DNA of 64,000 nucleotides from Ancylostoma caninum (GCA_037903475.1 JBAJFG010000041.1:558001-622000), one strand, 5' to 3'; counted from the first letter of the stretch, positions 24,841 to 37,715 are shown. Notes: generated by a model from the sequence alone, not told the origin. Made by a program: numbers and translations.

Positions 24841-27800
24841 CTACTCAGCTTAAATCAGTGCACATTTAACTCATCAAACTCAAATCAAGTCAGTTTTAGA
24901 ATAAATTGAATTTCGAGTCATTCAGGATTGTTCAACGTAGATCAGAATTCGTTGAAGAAGTTTGAAAAACTAATTCATTCGGAATATTGACCATTCGACA
25001 AAAAAGAAGTCCAAGTGAAGGGTCGTATAAATAGTAAACAAGTTAAGGAATATAAATAGTAATGTATCCATACATAATATGTTATAAGTAAAATAAATGT
25101 ATAGTAATATAGTAAAACCCTATGCAAAACAGAAGAGTCAATTTGATTTTATCGATCGTAGTTGATGATCTACCATCTCCGCGCAGATAGTTCCTTTGCA
25201 CTCGCTAGCCAGGGAGAGACAAACACATATAAATAGCTTGTGTGGACCAGAGGGTGGATTACTGTAATTGATCTATGGTTCTTCCTTGTGCACTAGTCAG
25301 CTTATAGGCATCAACAGTAAACAGGATAGTAATAAAGTAAGTGTAACAAGTAAAGCCTATAAAAGAGTCCATCGGACATTGGTTTCAGAATGTGTAGATA
25401 GATTTGATCTACGGTCAGCCTTGTCGCTAATTTCGACCCACTATTCCGGTAAACTACTGTATTATTGTTATAGTTCATAGTAAATATTGTTATTAATAAT
25501 ATTCTCTTGATGATATCAAAAATATACCTAACTTATAGTTACTGCTGTACTCTGCTAAACTTCTTGAAATCAACACTATTCCGATGCACTTGTCAGTTCT
25601 ACCGGAAGCCATCAATTATTACCATGTGTCAACACGTTTGAAATTACATGCTTGATAAACTAATTCTATTCGTTACCCAGTTTAGACAAGTGTTTACCGA
25701 TAGCGTTAACTTGTTATTGCATATGTCTTACGGTCAACTAACCTGTTATTATATTAGACATTCTGAACATGTCACACATGTTGACAGTGCATTCACGTGA
25801 ATGGACTTGTGCAATACGGAATTATCCGTGGAAACTGAAATTCTGCATTAGTGCGTATGCCGCGTCGTACGGTAAGTGTGCACGCACTATTCTTCTAATT
25901 ATAGTGGAAGAAGCCTTGGTATGCGATGCGTTCAAGGACAACAATGACGTGGGGGAGGCATACATATTTTTAGGGGAGTTACGCAATTTTGCACTGAAAC
26001 GCTACAAAATGCTCGGCAAAAAAAACCAGGAAAAGAATGACTTTTTCAGTCAGAAATCCCTCTGTAAATCATTGCTATGCAGAAACATCATTGTTTATCC
26101 AGAATATGCACAAAATTCAGGTACAAAAACACGGTAGTGACAGTGGAATGCTTTGATTACGGTAGCTGCCCAGATTTTTAAACATTTTGTTGTTTTCGAT
26201 AACAAAACCTATGTACAAGGTACAACTTTCTCTTGTTTTCAATGTGATCTGTGGAAAATTCCAATGTTACACAGGTACAGTACACGTAGGGTTGCATTAT
26301 CCCACTGCCCCCTGTTCACCTCGCTTTCCCTGCAGGACCCGCAGCAATGAAAACGATCTGTTGTATTCGTAGTTCATCTGAAGCATCGCCAAGACCGAAT
26401 ATTCGGAAAGATATTCGATAAATTTGAATATTCGAATTTTCTTTGAATCCAATGCTGGCAAGGAATGCCCAGTGAGGTCGCACGTTTTCCGGCTAGGATC
26501 AAGCGCAAGACCGCCCTACATACTAGCTCCTACGACACCATATTTTCCCGCCAGGACCACCCAACTATTGTGTCTGGTCATTTTACTTAATAACAACCTA
26601 GCTATTCCTTGCATACCATGGTATAGTGACCACACGCAAACCATAGGTATCGATCGTATCATACCAATCAATTTGTATTCTCTGCATACTAACGATATTC
26701 TGGGAGCGAAGGGACATTGCATTTTCCACTCGGGAACCGCAAAGCTGTTCGCTTCTCATTGCCTCGAGAACTTCCGCAATTTTATACCAATGATTAGTGA
26801 TCTTTACCCTCCCCCTCCATTACAGGCGGATTCCCGAGTATGCGTACTTTAGTTCGTTCGTTGGCGTGTTGTAGGATGAACAATGACGCATGTATTTGGA
26901 TTCTGTCGCACTTTACGTCGTACGTAGTAAGAGGTGATTTATAGTCAGCGACAAAATAGCGTAATTTCTGTGTACTTGCCTACGTGACGTCTGGAAACGA
27001 TCGAAGTTCCTTCAAAAAAGTGGTTAGTTTGAGAAAAAAATTCGGCCGCGCTACCTGTTTGGGCGGGTTAGAACAGAAAATACGTAGGTGTTTTGGACGA
27101 AAATGAGTACAGCAATGTCATGTTTCAGACGAAAACGAGAACGGCAATGTCAGTAAAATGTGTAGATGCGCAGAGAATCAGAGCACCACCTTGCACGTGG
27201 TTTAATGCATACTGCTGGTATAAAATACCGGAACCTGTTGTATTTTTCACATGAAATAAGTATTCATATGACGCACTAATCAACACGTCTAATTTGTTTC
27301 CTGTTATTTGCACCTACACTATCACAATTACAAGTATCTCCCACCCCTAGTAGTGTAATAAACGTGCGTTAAATGACGTGACGTCGGCAAAAATTAGATT
27401 CCGCGGGGGGTTCATATAGTCAACTTCCTAGTACCATGGAACAGGAATATGCTGCAGTTTCATGCATTACTAATCCCTCTCGACAAGTTGCATTGAGGAC
27501 GGGGCGAGAGGGGGGGGGGCAGATCGTGGAGAAAGGGGGTGTGACCGGACTGAGTTTTAGTGAGTTAGGCTGATTACTCAGGTTACTGAAAGGGAATAAA
27601 TGTCTAGAAAATTAACAAAAGCAAAAGATAAAATTTTAGTCAAATATTTTCTTACCATTTTGACTTCTCCTCTGACCCCGCCTCTCCCCCCTCCTCACCA
27701 TCCTGCCAATGTTTTTCACTTGTTTGTAAAAATAAAAACAACAAGCTATCGGTGTCCATGCGGTGACTAACCTGCCTAGAATAGGTTTTCCATGTATGCC

Positions 27801-28280
27801 CCGATGAATGAGCCTAGTTAGCCGTGTCAATATGTCCGTAATAAACGTAGCTGTGAGCAATTTCTGAAGCTTGCAGTTTTCACAGATTTCAGCGGGAATT
27901 CAAACGTGGATATCACGATTTCTGTGCGAAATTTGAGCTAGTTGGACTTAGCATCATTCCTCGCAACGAGCTTCTCATTTAACGATTTTTTAAGCATTTA
28001 AAAGGTAATTGACGATTGAATGGCATCATTCTAACGCTGATAATTACCAGTAACTCAAGCGCCTTGCACTTTACTGTATTGTACGCGTTTTTGGTTAAAC
28101 GCTCCGTTTCAAATGTAGTCGTGCCAGTATTGCTTGAGTTAGCCGGCTCGGGAGGCTCCGCCCACCCCGGCGTCTCATTTTCCGCGCCAGCTTTTTCTTG
28201 TGCTGCTGTTACTAGTAGTCTCGCGTTACTCGTTACTCGTCTAATGCAGTCAATAACAAGTTATTACCAGTTGTAACCTG
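24841..28280. other. Intergenic, no supported gene
   Basis: An AT-rich block with TAAATAGTAA repeats (25025-25115) is followed by sequence with scattered 60-140 codon frames, including 25769-26137 and 26424-26852. None has splice-consistent partners or family resemblance. Poly-G runs occur at 27500-27520. Confidence 0.45.
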
Positions 28281-28286
28281 TTTCAG
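28281..28286 (+). promoter_or_regulatory. Putative spliced-leader trans-splice acceptor
   Basis: TTTCAG followed by 24 bases and then the ATG of the four-transmembrane gene at 28311. No upstream donor or coding exon fits, so this acceptor is best explained by trans-splicing of a leader RNA, common in nematodes. Inference. Confidence 0.5.
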
Positions 28287-28310
28287 ACTTGTTGTTCCAC
28301 GTGCCAAAAC

Positions 28311-31300
28311 ATGGAATTCGACGACAATTCCGATCAATACAAAATTCTTACTGTATTACATGTTAAGTATGCCGGTATCGCATGTGCACTTATTGGTGAG
28401 TGATGACTAATCAATATATTGATTTCTGCCTTTGCACTCGTCTCAGGGATCCGCTGTTTAATAGTCAATTTAATTTTTAGGTTTATTAGCTACAGTTACT
28501 GCGTTTAGCTTCGGAATTTCATACTTTCCATGGTCACAGTATGATACATCTTTCGATGCTATAGGTTGGTTGGTTGCTCTTTTATTGATTTTTTTGATTT
28601 TTGCTTCCCTAACAATATTTGGCCTTCGAGACCAACAAAGATCCAAGCAAAGTTTTTCAATAATTAATAGGTCATCCAGCAAAATTATAAGATAGAATTT
28701 CATAAAAATACCTACGAGAAGAATTTCAAGTTCAAAATTATTAAAAAAAAGCAATCGTCATTCAGAAAAATTACTCGAAAAAAAAGTAAGAAAAAGAAGA
28801 TAGAAAAAGAGAAAAAAAGAGAAAATCTTTGCAACTAAAGATTGCTGGCTATTTTTTTGGGAAATTGATTATATTCATCCATTCCTGGATAGCATGCCAC
28901 GATCCCCTCCTCTCCTGCCCCCATCCTATCATCTCTACTAGTGAGCCATTCCCTCCCCGAACTCCCCTTTTGCCCACCCCTCCTCCGCTCCTGTCTAAAA
29001 GTCTAGAAGTAGCAAAACTATGAAAGAGCTACTCTCTAAAAAATCATGTAATATGGGCGTGGCTTATCCTTATGAGTACGATTTGTGCCCAATAACAATC
29101 GGTGTACTATCCCTTTGGAACTATAGCAACGTTAACTGTTGATTACTGCCTCATTTATCTTCGTTTTTGTATTGCACTACACTTGTTCGAGTTTCTATAC
29201 TGAAAACAAAGTTCTGAACCGGACGAGCAGAATATATGTTATGGACTAGGAAATCAGAAGAGACGCAGGAGCACAAACGAAAACATTTTTTATTGACAGT
29301 TGTGCTGGTTTTTTCTCGAATTTCAGCAGTTTTATTCTTTTTTTAATCTGCCCTGTGAAGATATATGTAAATCATACACTAGTTAGATGTAATAGTAGAT
29401 GCAATACTTTTGAAAAATTTTCCTTAGATCTGCGATAAATTAAGCCGATGTTTTGATACAAAGAAGTATATATGTAAAGTAGTATAATCAGGGTATATAT
29501 ACATATACCCTGATTTTGGATAGATATTCTACTAATCGATTATTGATTTTCATTTCAGCACTCATAGGATTCATAATTTTTCTGGTGTCCGGTGTGGCCG
29601 TCCACTACATGCTGTTGCATGCTATTCATTTCACCAAGGTAAGCCAGTGTTTTTACCCCTTTCTCATATGATTCCTTTCTAAATAACCTCTTTTTTCGTT
29701 AAATGTACTTATGTACCTGAAGTACATGCTTTTTTTGTCCCTGTCTGAGTATTTCCCACGCGGTACGAAACACTACGGCTTGTTCCTTCATCTGAGCGAA
29801 GGCAGTAGTCATGTGTCAGGTTTTCCCAGGATATATACTAGTAGTTTGGACGTGGTAACAGTGCGTGAATGGTGTCATGTGGTGTAGTTTAGGGGATAAA
29901 AATGCATTAGTATATGTACGTGGAAGTTGGCAGGAGGGTTGGAAAAACCTCGTGGAGTCCTGAGAATGTCGGTGCCTTACTTCTATTAGTTAATGCACTA
30001 GAGTCCTACGTAGTAAAAGGTCAACCAAAACGATTAAGCTTGCTAACGTTATTTTCAAAGCAATTCCTAGACATTTTGTCCCCTTGCAGCCTTGCAATGA
30101 TCGTTAATTACGGTAAGTATCTCCTTCTGCAACTGCGGACCTCGTTACTTTTCTTACAGTATCCCAAAGTCTCCGGAACTTTCGCTGATATTAGCTGAAA
30201 TTACCAGCACATTACTTTCAGTTATTGCATTATATTATAACCCAATTATTCGTACCAATTACTTGCGAAAAAGAAAACACCTGTCCTGAAAATTGTTTTA
30301 CTTCCTCAGTGATCAATATGCATCCTTTTTGCTGTCGCTTTATCACCATCTATCAAAGGGTGCAGCAGGAACCTGTGGTATATTGTGTATATTGTGTTAG
30401 TAATTGAGGAAATTACTTGAAATAGGACGAATGAGATGCCTGCGCAACAATTAGTGTAAATACGTAATTGCACAATTTGCTATTTGCGTTTCAGCCTATC
30501 GTTCTCTACCTTCAACTCGCTGCGGCTGTTTTTCTGGGATTTTTTTAAAAGAATTCGTGGTGTTGCTAAGTTTCAATGAATATGTCCGCAATCACAGTTA
30601 ATCTCTACAGTAGTCCTAGATCTCAAAAGGACTACTGTAATCCTTGTGAAGCGCCCATTTTCCCTACCGCATAATTTATTCCACGATGTCCGTGGAGTAC
30701 ATGGAAGGACGCTGATTCTCACTGGCTGTTAAAATTACTGGTTTTCTGAAGGAGTAGGTCTCTGAGGACATATTCATTTATTGGACTAGTTCTGCAATTA
30801 CAGAAGAGACATCGGAATGAGGGCGGCGATGTGTGGTCATATGTACCAGCTTTCCAACGAAGCACCAGAGTACACCTTTGTTTAGAAGGGCTAGCAAGCA
30901 TAGGATTTGCGATTTAATGTCGCTTCGTATTCAGCTGCACAAGTAGAAATCCATCAAGGAGCCAACAAGCCATCCTCAATGCTGCAGTTGTTTTTCTCAA
31001 GGGTGTCAACTGATGTATCGTTGGGTTCTGCGTCAAAAGCAACCCATGATCTCAAGCATCAATGTTTATACTTTGGCAGAGATCTGCTCATGGCCGGATA
31101 TGATTGTCTTTACTCAGCAGATTTTTCGGGGAGTTCTTTTTCTCTGGTGTACCCATTACTCAGAATTACTGTATCTTACCGTACCTCACTGATTGTCGTA
31201 CACTGTTCATTAGTTGCGCCCAGAGTCGTGTTGACTATGTTCAAACGCTGCGCAGCGGTAAACTCAATTCCAAGAAAGTGTTAGAATTCATGACTAGTCG

Positions 31301-32071
31301 TTGGGTCCGTGACTGCACTCGGAACACTAGAATGCTGACCACTCTCAAAATTGGCAGTACTGTAACTTTTGATTTGTGCGGTTATCGTAGAGCCAAGTAA
31401 TGACGGAGTTCTCAGACCACCCTTGACGTAATCGACGTCTTACGCGTATTTCCTGCAAAGTACACTATAAGGTTTCCGGTAACTACGTTTATGTCGTTCC
31501 CAAACATGGATGCCATCCACGCACTGTTGTTCACTTCCTGGTAAAACATCGGAATGGCGTGTTCGCATGGATATTAAAGTCAATTCATTAGAATTTCCAT
31601 TCAAATTTGTTCTTTACTTCTCTTCACTTTTTGATTTCAATCATCTCGATCTCAGCAGCAGAATTCATAACCTCACTGTTTCAGTTCCGATTAGTGATGC
31701 CATTTCTGATCTACCATGCATTTTTGATCTCCTTGAATGCTATCACGGCGCTAATAGCGGTCGGCGAACTTGTGGCTGATCAGGTAATAACATCTTTGAA
31801 CAATAAATCAACACTTCCATCCAATGACTGGGATTTGGGCATTATGAAGAATTTTTAGACAAAATCAATACCCAATTTTTTTCAGAACCCCCAAATGGAC
31901 ATTGGTGATATCACAGCGCGGGCTGTTCTGCTAATAGTTCCAATTGTCAGCTGCATCCAAGCACTGATGCTTGTCATTATGACAAAAGTTCGAGTATATC
32001 TAAGGAATAAACGACGTCACATAAGGAACGGCTTGCCACCGGTTAGTGCTAGTTGTCCTGCATCGGACTAG
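28311..32071 (+). CDS. Four-transmembrane protein, LAPTM-like / nematode tetraspan
   Basis: Seen: five exons with matching phases at 28311-28395, 28481-28564, 29559-29638, 31685-31783 and 31886-32071 give 177 residues. After MEFDDNSDQYKILTVLHVKY come four hydrophobic segments: GIACALIGLLATVTAF, ALIGFIIFLVSGVAVHY, LVMPFLIYHAFLISLNAITA and AVLLIVPIVSCIQALMLVIM. The basic cytosolic tail VRVYLRNKRRHIRN ends in PPVSASCPASD. The size, topology and the run HAIxF..(R)LVMPFLIY recall lysosome-associated (LAPTM) and nematode-specific four-TM proteins; no enzymatic motif is present. The start follows a likely trans-splice acceptor, and AATAAA follows the stop at 32171. The two large introns (about 1.0 and 2.0 kb) hold only repeats and chance frames. 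An alternative, longer exon 4 could start at 31592 in the same frame, but the acceptor at 31684 is much stronger. Function unknown. Confidence 0.72.
29486..29515. repeat. Perfect 13 bp hairpin inside an intron
   Basis: AATCAGGGTATAT and ATATACCCTGATT flank a 4-base spacer about 45 bases before the third exon of the four-TM gene. Probably a small palindromic repeat. Confidence 0.6.
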
Positions 32072-32170
32072 CATGTGTGTCTGACCGATCAATAGCCACC
32101 GATCAATGGTCATTTTTAGCCGATTCGAGAGGTAATTCGACCGGGAAGTGTACCATTCACACATAGCCAC

Positions 32171-32176
32171 AATAAA
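32171..32176 (+). terminator. Poly(A) signal of the four-TM gene
   Basis: AATAAA 100 bases after the stop codon. A second AATAAA follows at 32431. Confidence 0.55.
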
Positions 32177-32713
32177 GTGTATGTCGAATCGTCCGCAAGT
32201 GTACAACGGGCATGTTCAGCACAGGATATGACGAATGGCAAGGAGTAGTCGATTCATTGATTATATCATTGATCGAAGCTAGTCTATTTATTTTGCTACG
32301 GGTGATCTGTATTGATTTTTTGTTCTCGTATTTCACTTTGATTCGCCAAATTGTTGATAGTAGTCGTTCGATTCAGAAAACGACATTCCGTTCATCTTAA
32401 TTTGAAGTTGTGATGCTCATAATTGGCCGAAATAAAATCATTAATTGATTAGTGTTGCGTGTGTAGTGGTGTGCATAGTGTTGCGCCTCATAGTTGATCT
32501 ACAAATCGGATGAACACACATAGAAGTCCGTCGTCCATCCAAGTTATTCTCCGGAGCTTCCACTTTGTTAACCGCGTGGTGAAGATTATTTGATTTGTTT
32601 GATTTGACGACTTGAAACGAAATCTAATCTAGGCACATTGTCGGCTGTTGTTGCAAATGTGGACCTTTTCGAACAAGGGAGACAGTGCATCCTGAAGCGG
32701 CTCTCAATTTATT

Positions 32714-33260
32714 CTTACTTACTTACTTACGTACTTCATTCTTTACTATTTAAACACTCTTGTTCACATCAGGAGGACGTAAGTCGCCCTTGGATGGAGA
32801 GTTTGGCAGATTTCTGACATAGTCAATGAATTTCTGCGGCCACTGAAGATCTCGCTTAGTCGGCGGCGTTCGGTGACAGGAACGAGTTGAGGAGTTTGGT
32901 CATTGGTGTCTTTGCCCATGTAGTGAAAGCTTATTGCTCAGTTCTTCTGCAGTTCGGGTGCCGGACAAGCTAGTACGCAAGAGCTCAACCTTCTCCTTCA
33001 TGATTGCGAGACCTTGTGGTTGTTCCAGTGCCGGTTTGATGATATATTGATAATGGAAGGTCCCAGACAATTTCGAGGACACCGACGAAACATTTGAACG
33101 AGGACCAATAGCGGCCAAACAGCGGGCGACACCACGCATGTTGCTGGCCAAACGCGCTGTCGGGCGAATCGCGGGTTGAACGCAGAATCACTCTGATGCA
33201 CAAGCGTCGGGGTTCGGCCCGGCAGGTGAAGAGTGTCGGGCATCAGCCCGCTTTTTGCGG
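32714..33260 (-). mobile_element. Probable LINE remnant with (GTAA)n tail on the minus strand
   Basis: The plus-strand run TTACTTACTTACTTACGTA at about 32717 is the inverse of the GTAAGTAAGTAAG tail that closes the LINE fragment at 6.7 kb. Upstream of it on the minus strand is an 83-codon frame (32900-33151) without stops, beginning MASNMRGVARCLAAIG. I cannot match this frame to a known LINE protein, so the assignment rests on the tail. Confidence 0.35.
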
Positions 33261-33340
33261 CCACTGACCGGTGGCAAATATCTCTAAAAAGCGGCCTGAG
33301 CGACTATGTACACTATGGCTCAGTGACGAACTGGCCTGGT

Positions 33341-33795
33341 CGGAATGGTTGATTGGTGATAGCACGGATGTGATAAAGGATGAAGGCAACACACAGCTGG
33401 AAGAGATCAGCAGCATGAACGGCCTGGTGGATAAAGGTGCAAACTCTCAATCATTCATAAACAATGGCCAGGTTGGTTCGAATCCGCTCAGCAATAGAAG
33501 AAGGCTAGCACTGCGAAAACAGGGATGGACGTTGCAAACAGCTATCTTTTCATATTTCTGATGAGAATTTGCAAATTTGTCGTTTTTAAACTCCGGTGGA
33601 TCACTTTGGATCCACAATGGTTTCGAACCCAGAGCTCTTCCGTGCGCGACTGTGTGACTGCCAGAGGATGTCACGGTGCAGGCGTCCAATTGACAGGTGA
33701 TTGTGGAGAATGCTGCCTTGTGCCCTGGATTAGGAGCCTGGTGATTTGTGGGCTCATGGCGGCCTGAATGCGAACAGTTCTCGGGCGGAAAGGAA
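33341..33795 (+). mobile_element. tRNA-derived SINE, copy 1
   Basis: Contains an RNA polymerase III A box (GGCCTGGTGG, about 33421-33430) and a perfect B box GGTTCGAATCC at 33475-33485. The whole unit is closely repeated at 44533-45008 (same orientation). Its first half is repeated inversely at 36768-36965 and 38030-38260. The body after the B box (GCAATAGAAGAAGGCTAGCA onward, including CTCCGGTGG and TTTGGATCCACAA) is shared with copy 4. The 45-50 base distance between boxes suits a Leu/Ser-type tRNA with a long variable arm. The short frames inside it are not genes. Confidence 0.75.
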
Positions 33796-34858
33796 TGCAA
33801 GCCCCGTTTTCAGCGGCCCAGAACGAGCAGGACATGCCAGAAGCACCAGAAGCATCTCTGTGCTTCTGATAAATCGTACACGGTCGAGCTTGTTCTGTGC
33901 TGTGGGGCAAAAATCAACATGCCTGAGTCCGTAGGCTCAGATGCATTTTGTGCAATTTGTGCACCTGATCATACGTACCTTCACACCATCACCATACTCC
34001 GAGTGAGATGTTCCGAGTACTTCATTCGGCGTCTCTTCGCTCCGCACACTAGCCATTCGCCAAACGATGGCGATCATCGCCCTCCAGGACGATGAGAGCA
34101 GCGCCTTGTACATACGTGCTCGCACCACCAACGGATGGTGATGATCTTCCATTCCTCAGTGTTGAGAGAACGTCACGCGTGCGGTCATCGCCCCAAATAT
34201 GGCGACGACTTGTGCAGGCAGCTGATCTCACTGCCATGACACTTTACTACGGGCCCTGGTCGTAGACAGAGAAGGGCAGGCAGAGGATAGGTGAAATTCA
34301 CAATTGACTCTGATCAAATCCTTGACAACCTCGTCTAAGTGTTCCAAGTCGTACTTGTTCGACGCCCTCTTTATGCGTACAAGTGAAGGCGAAACCACCC
34401 TCCGATCTGTTAATGCACCAATATTTACTCGTTTCAGAATGCCCTTTAAATCAGTCGATAGACGGATGAGACTCATTCTTCCTACTACAATCAAACAAGC
34501 TGGCTCCCTTATGATTGATGCTCTCCATTTCCAAGTGAGCTCTTCGTGGCGGATGTAATTCCCTTATAACGTCAACGATTCAAGGTTATACAACTTCTCA
34601 CGTACGCAATGTTGATGCTGACTATTACCACATGTGGGGACAGAAGAGCAGCAGGTTCGGCTCCACCGGTGGGTTGCAATATCGCTGTATTTTTTAAGGT
34701 AACCTTCCTTTGGTCCAAAGAATTGAGGGGTTCCATTCGATGGCTCTTCGTTGGCGTCGCTTAGGTGCTATAGTCCGCAAGGAGTATTGCAAGCAATTAC
34801 GTATCAATCAATACGTATCAAAAATGAAGAGAGAGAAGGAGGGTAGATTTCACTGCAG
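33796..34858. other. Repeat-rich spacer, no supported gene
   Basis: GC-rich with several overlapping frames on both strands (60-115 codons) but no family resemblance. It runs directly out of the SINE and is probably old transposon sequence. The last 300 bases before 34859 must hold the promoter or 5' part of the next gene. Confidence 0.4.
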
Positions 34859-34903
34859 GTGAAGCCGAGACCGCCGGATCCAAAACCACACCCAAGACCA
34901 GCA

Positions 34904-35391
34904 ATGAAGCAACCAATCTCAAAAATTCCAAAACGATTGGAACACGAGAAAAGCAGGCCTGCCACTAGCCAAAACGCATCGTCGAGAATGGAGGACTCTA
35001 GACACGGTTTGACTAAGAACTTCGAGGAATTTGTTCCTTCTCATATATTCACCGAATAGTATCATTATAGAAAAGGGAAAAGAAGAAAAACACAAGGAAA
35101 AAGAGAAAGAAAAAAGTAAAGAAAAAGAAAAAGAAATCATTCAGCAGCCATCAAAAAATCCAACAGAAGAAGGTGAAAATGAAGGTGAACCTATCGCCGC
35201 TGATCAGTTGGAGCTGCTAAATAAAGCGCAATCAATGGGTTCGTGTTTGTTTGGTAAATTCATCATAATCCTCAAATCAACTACTTGTATCCTTAGAAAG
35301 AGATGAAAAGATTGATCCATACGACAACCTGGGTCCGAAAGAGAAAGCGGGATCGGTAACATCTGCGAAAGAAATTCAAGAGGCCAAATAG
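34904..35391 (+). CDS. Small Lys/Glu-rich protein of an unrecognised family (member 1 of 3)
   Basis: Seen: coding exons 34904-35006 (exon opens at 34859 after ACTGCAG), 35071-35253 and 35297-35391 join in phase to 126 residues. Order: a basic head (MKQPISKIPKRLEHEKSRPA), a highly charged run of KEKE repeats, then AADQLELLNKAQSM, GSCLF and, after a phase-1 intron, ERDEKIDPYDNLGPKEKAG and the C-terminus. The block (A/E)(D)xLxLLxxAxxM and the downstream YDNxGP match the genes at 39.6 and 44.2 kb, including the position and phase of the last intron. No signal peptide or membrane segment. ATG 34904 is the first in-frame start after the acceptor; the reading frame is open upstream to 34859, so the start could lie in an unseen exon. 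I do not recognise the family; a cytosolic scaffold-like, largely disordered protein is likely. Confidence 0.65.
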
Positions 35392-35493
35392 GAACAGTGG
35401 TGTACGACAACTTCTGAGTCCAGAATGTATTTACAGCAAAATGTATAGTTTACAATTTTAGTATATGTCACCTTTCGTAATGTTTTACAGACC

Positions 35494-35499
35494 AATAAA
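35494..35499 (+). terminator. Poly(A) signal of family member 1
   Basis: AATAAA 103 bases downstream of the stop at 35389-35391. Confidence 0.6.
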
Positions 35500-35889
35500 T
35501 TGTTTAATGGCACTGTTCGCCGGCAGAGTTGTGATGTTATTCAGGAAAAGTAATACAGTTAGCAGTTTATCACTTACAAAATAGCTTCTCACAGCGGCAG
35601 TTCTATCGGCTGCTACTCTCCGGGAGTGAGAGAAAGCTGACAGTCGCTTTTAAATGTATTTGCGGCTTTCTAAAAGAAAATGCCTAGTCATGGGGACTGA
35701 AAGAAGATCTAGCTCGAAGAAGCTCTGGTTCTGCGGAAGATTATCATAACCTCAAACAGTACTCGTAATTTCTTTTGTTTACAGTTGTACTTTTATGTGC
35801 TTTGTACAGAGTCCTGTTTTGGGGTGTAAGGTTCTCGCGGTTTTGGAAACAATACATTTCAATACTCTTCAAGAATTAGAAAGCACATT

Positions 35890-36290
35890 AATTTTATAGT
35901 GCAAAGTCAGGACTGCACGATGGGAATTTAGCTATTTCCATCCGAAGTCGAGTAGCTTCTGGCGAGTCACCCTTACAGTGTGTGGGCGAGCATCGTGGAG
36001 CAGAAATCATCGGACTGTGCCATGGCTCGATGATTCTCTGCGATTTTTGCTGCCATTCCATATAGTTGCCGACAGTACAGGTCTGTCTTGAGGGCAGTGT
36101 TGCGTGGCAGTAGTTTGTAGTGGATGGTGCTTCCGTAGCCATACCAGACATTGACCACACCCTCCGTAGGATCAGGACTTGCCTTCGGCGGCCTTGCCAA
36201 CCCTGTATGTTCAGCGCTTGATGTTGACCGACAGACACCACCTATCATCTCCTTAGAGCAGCTGTAAAGATAGGCTTTAGGAAGTTCCCT
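35890..36290 (-). pseudogene. Mariner transposase fragment
   Basis: On the minus strand the frame ending near 35973 reads VVNVWYGYGSTIHYKLLPRN then TALKTDLYCRQLYGMAAKIA. These are the mariner landmarks W(D)xxG(x)IxYxLLP..xTxxxxLYCxQL. They are followed after frameshifts by a degraded stretch where HDNARPH and the C-terminal domain should be. Only the middle of the transposase survives; no termini were found. It is distinct in sequence from the mariner at 9.9 kb. Confidence 0.75.
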
Positions 36291-36767
36291 ATGAGCGTGT
36301 ACAAGGGCAATTCACTGGTCACCTTTGGACGTCGCTGGAGATTGCGTCTGGTTAGATCATCATCACCCTGTAATAGAGGACTTTTATCAAGAACTTCTAT
36401 GCCTCACCCAACTGGCGCACGTGATCCACGATGATGATAAAATAAATATCCAAGATTCGTGCTCTTTCACGAGCAGTTTGCAATGAATCCGAATCTGAAG
36501 GCGTCTGAACTAAACTTATGCACTGCGTTCTAGCTGCTGTTCCATCAGATTTAAAATCTTGTACTACTAAAACGCCGCAAATGTACTCTCTTGAATTCTT
36601 CATCAGTTTGCAGATAGAGATAAAGATAGAGATATACCTGACCTCCTCGTGTATACACATGACAGGTTACTGCAAGGTTGTGAGGCTGAAATGTACATTT
36701 TCAAAAACCGCAGGAACTTCCTCTTCAACCTATATGTATAACGCAACAAACTGCGAATTCACACGAG

Positions 36768-36965
36768 AATGAGGAAATTATGGCTTCTTACAAGGTCATT
36801 TCACATTTTCGTAGTGCTACCTCTCCTCTCTCATGGGCTGGATTTGAACTAATCTGACCGTTCTTTATGAATGGTTCAAATTTTCCTGCTTTATCCTCCC
36901 GACCAGAAGTGCTTCTTACCTCATTCACTCCGCTGACGCCTTCATCTTTTATCACCCCGCTGCTA
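36768..36965 (-). mobile_element. tRNA-derived SINE, copy 2 (partial)
   Basis: On the minus strand, AGTTCAAATCC (a degenerate B box, 36840-36850) lies downstream of GGGAGGATAAAGCAG, a decayed A-box region. The flanking sequence matches copies 1 and 4 (GATAAAAGATGAAGGCGTC, GCACTACGAAAA). The second half of the element is missing. Confidence 0.65.
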
Positions 36966-37140
36966 TCACCGAAGACCCCCTCCCACTGGTGATGGGATGC
37001 CGCCCTGCCTGTAGACGGCGATGGTCGAGCAGGCCCTCCGTTGATGGGCCACAGTCCGGCCGGTATGCGGTGATGGGCTGGGGCCAGTCGATGATCAGCA
37101 GCAGCTCGACCGGTCAATACTAGAGCGGGCTGGCCGCACC
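36966..37140. repeat. GC-rich GGCCGG-type minisatellite block
   Basis: Repeats of GTGATGGG, GCCGGCCGG-like and GATCAGCAG motifs, in the same relation to SINE copy 2 as the block at 38260-38480 has to copy 3. It seems to be the 5' head of the same element family. Confidence 0.5.
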
Positions 37141-37715
37141 AAGTGTTGGAGGAGTGATCCAAGCTATCATTCACATCACAAAGTAATATAGGAGAAGAGT
37201 GAGATGGGTGGTTCATTCTTGTTATTCTAGTACGTAGTAAATGGTGGAATAATGGAACACCTACATCAATTTCACGTTAGTTGATGTCATCATTCTACTA
37301 CATAATAACGGATTTAACGTTCAAAATCTCGAGAATTTTCAGGGTTTACTTTATTATATATACTCGATTATATTGTCCTTACTAATATGGGTAACATGCT
37401 GCAAGAAGAGGAGTGCTGCAGCAGTAGAGTCATTTTCTGGTAGAACGGTAAGGTTTTGAAATGTGATTTGAATATGGTTCTTCTCGCAATAGAAGTGACG
37501 GACTCGCTTAATGTATGGACCAAATTATGCTGCTTGTGGACCGCAACAACAGCTTGCGATCGCAACCACCGCCAGCGATCGCTATAGTGATGAATTAAAT
37601 GACAAGATCCTAGACGTAGGAAGTGTTGATAACAGGAGAGATTCAATGTGGAGTAGCAGCTCAATCGTGTCGAACTGCTCTGCTAAGGGCAAAACCAGTC
37701 TGGCCGTCCTGTTGA

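Noticed and set aside
30907..31400. Two overlapping plus frames of 98-125 codons inside the large intron of the four-TM gene
   Set aside because: No acceptor/donor pair fits the phases of the flanking exons, and there is no family resemblance.
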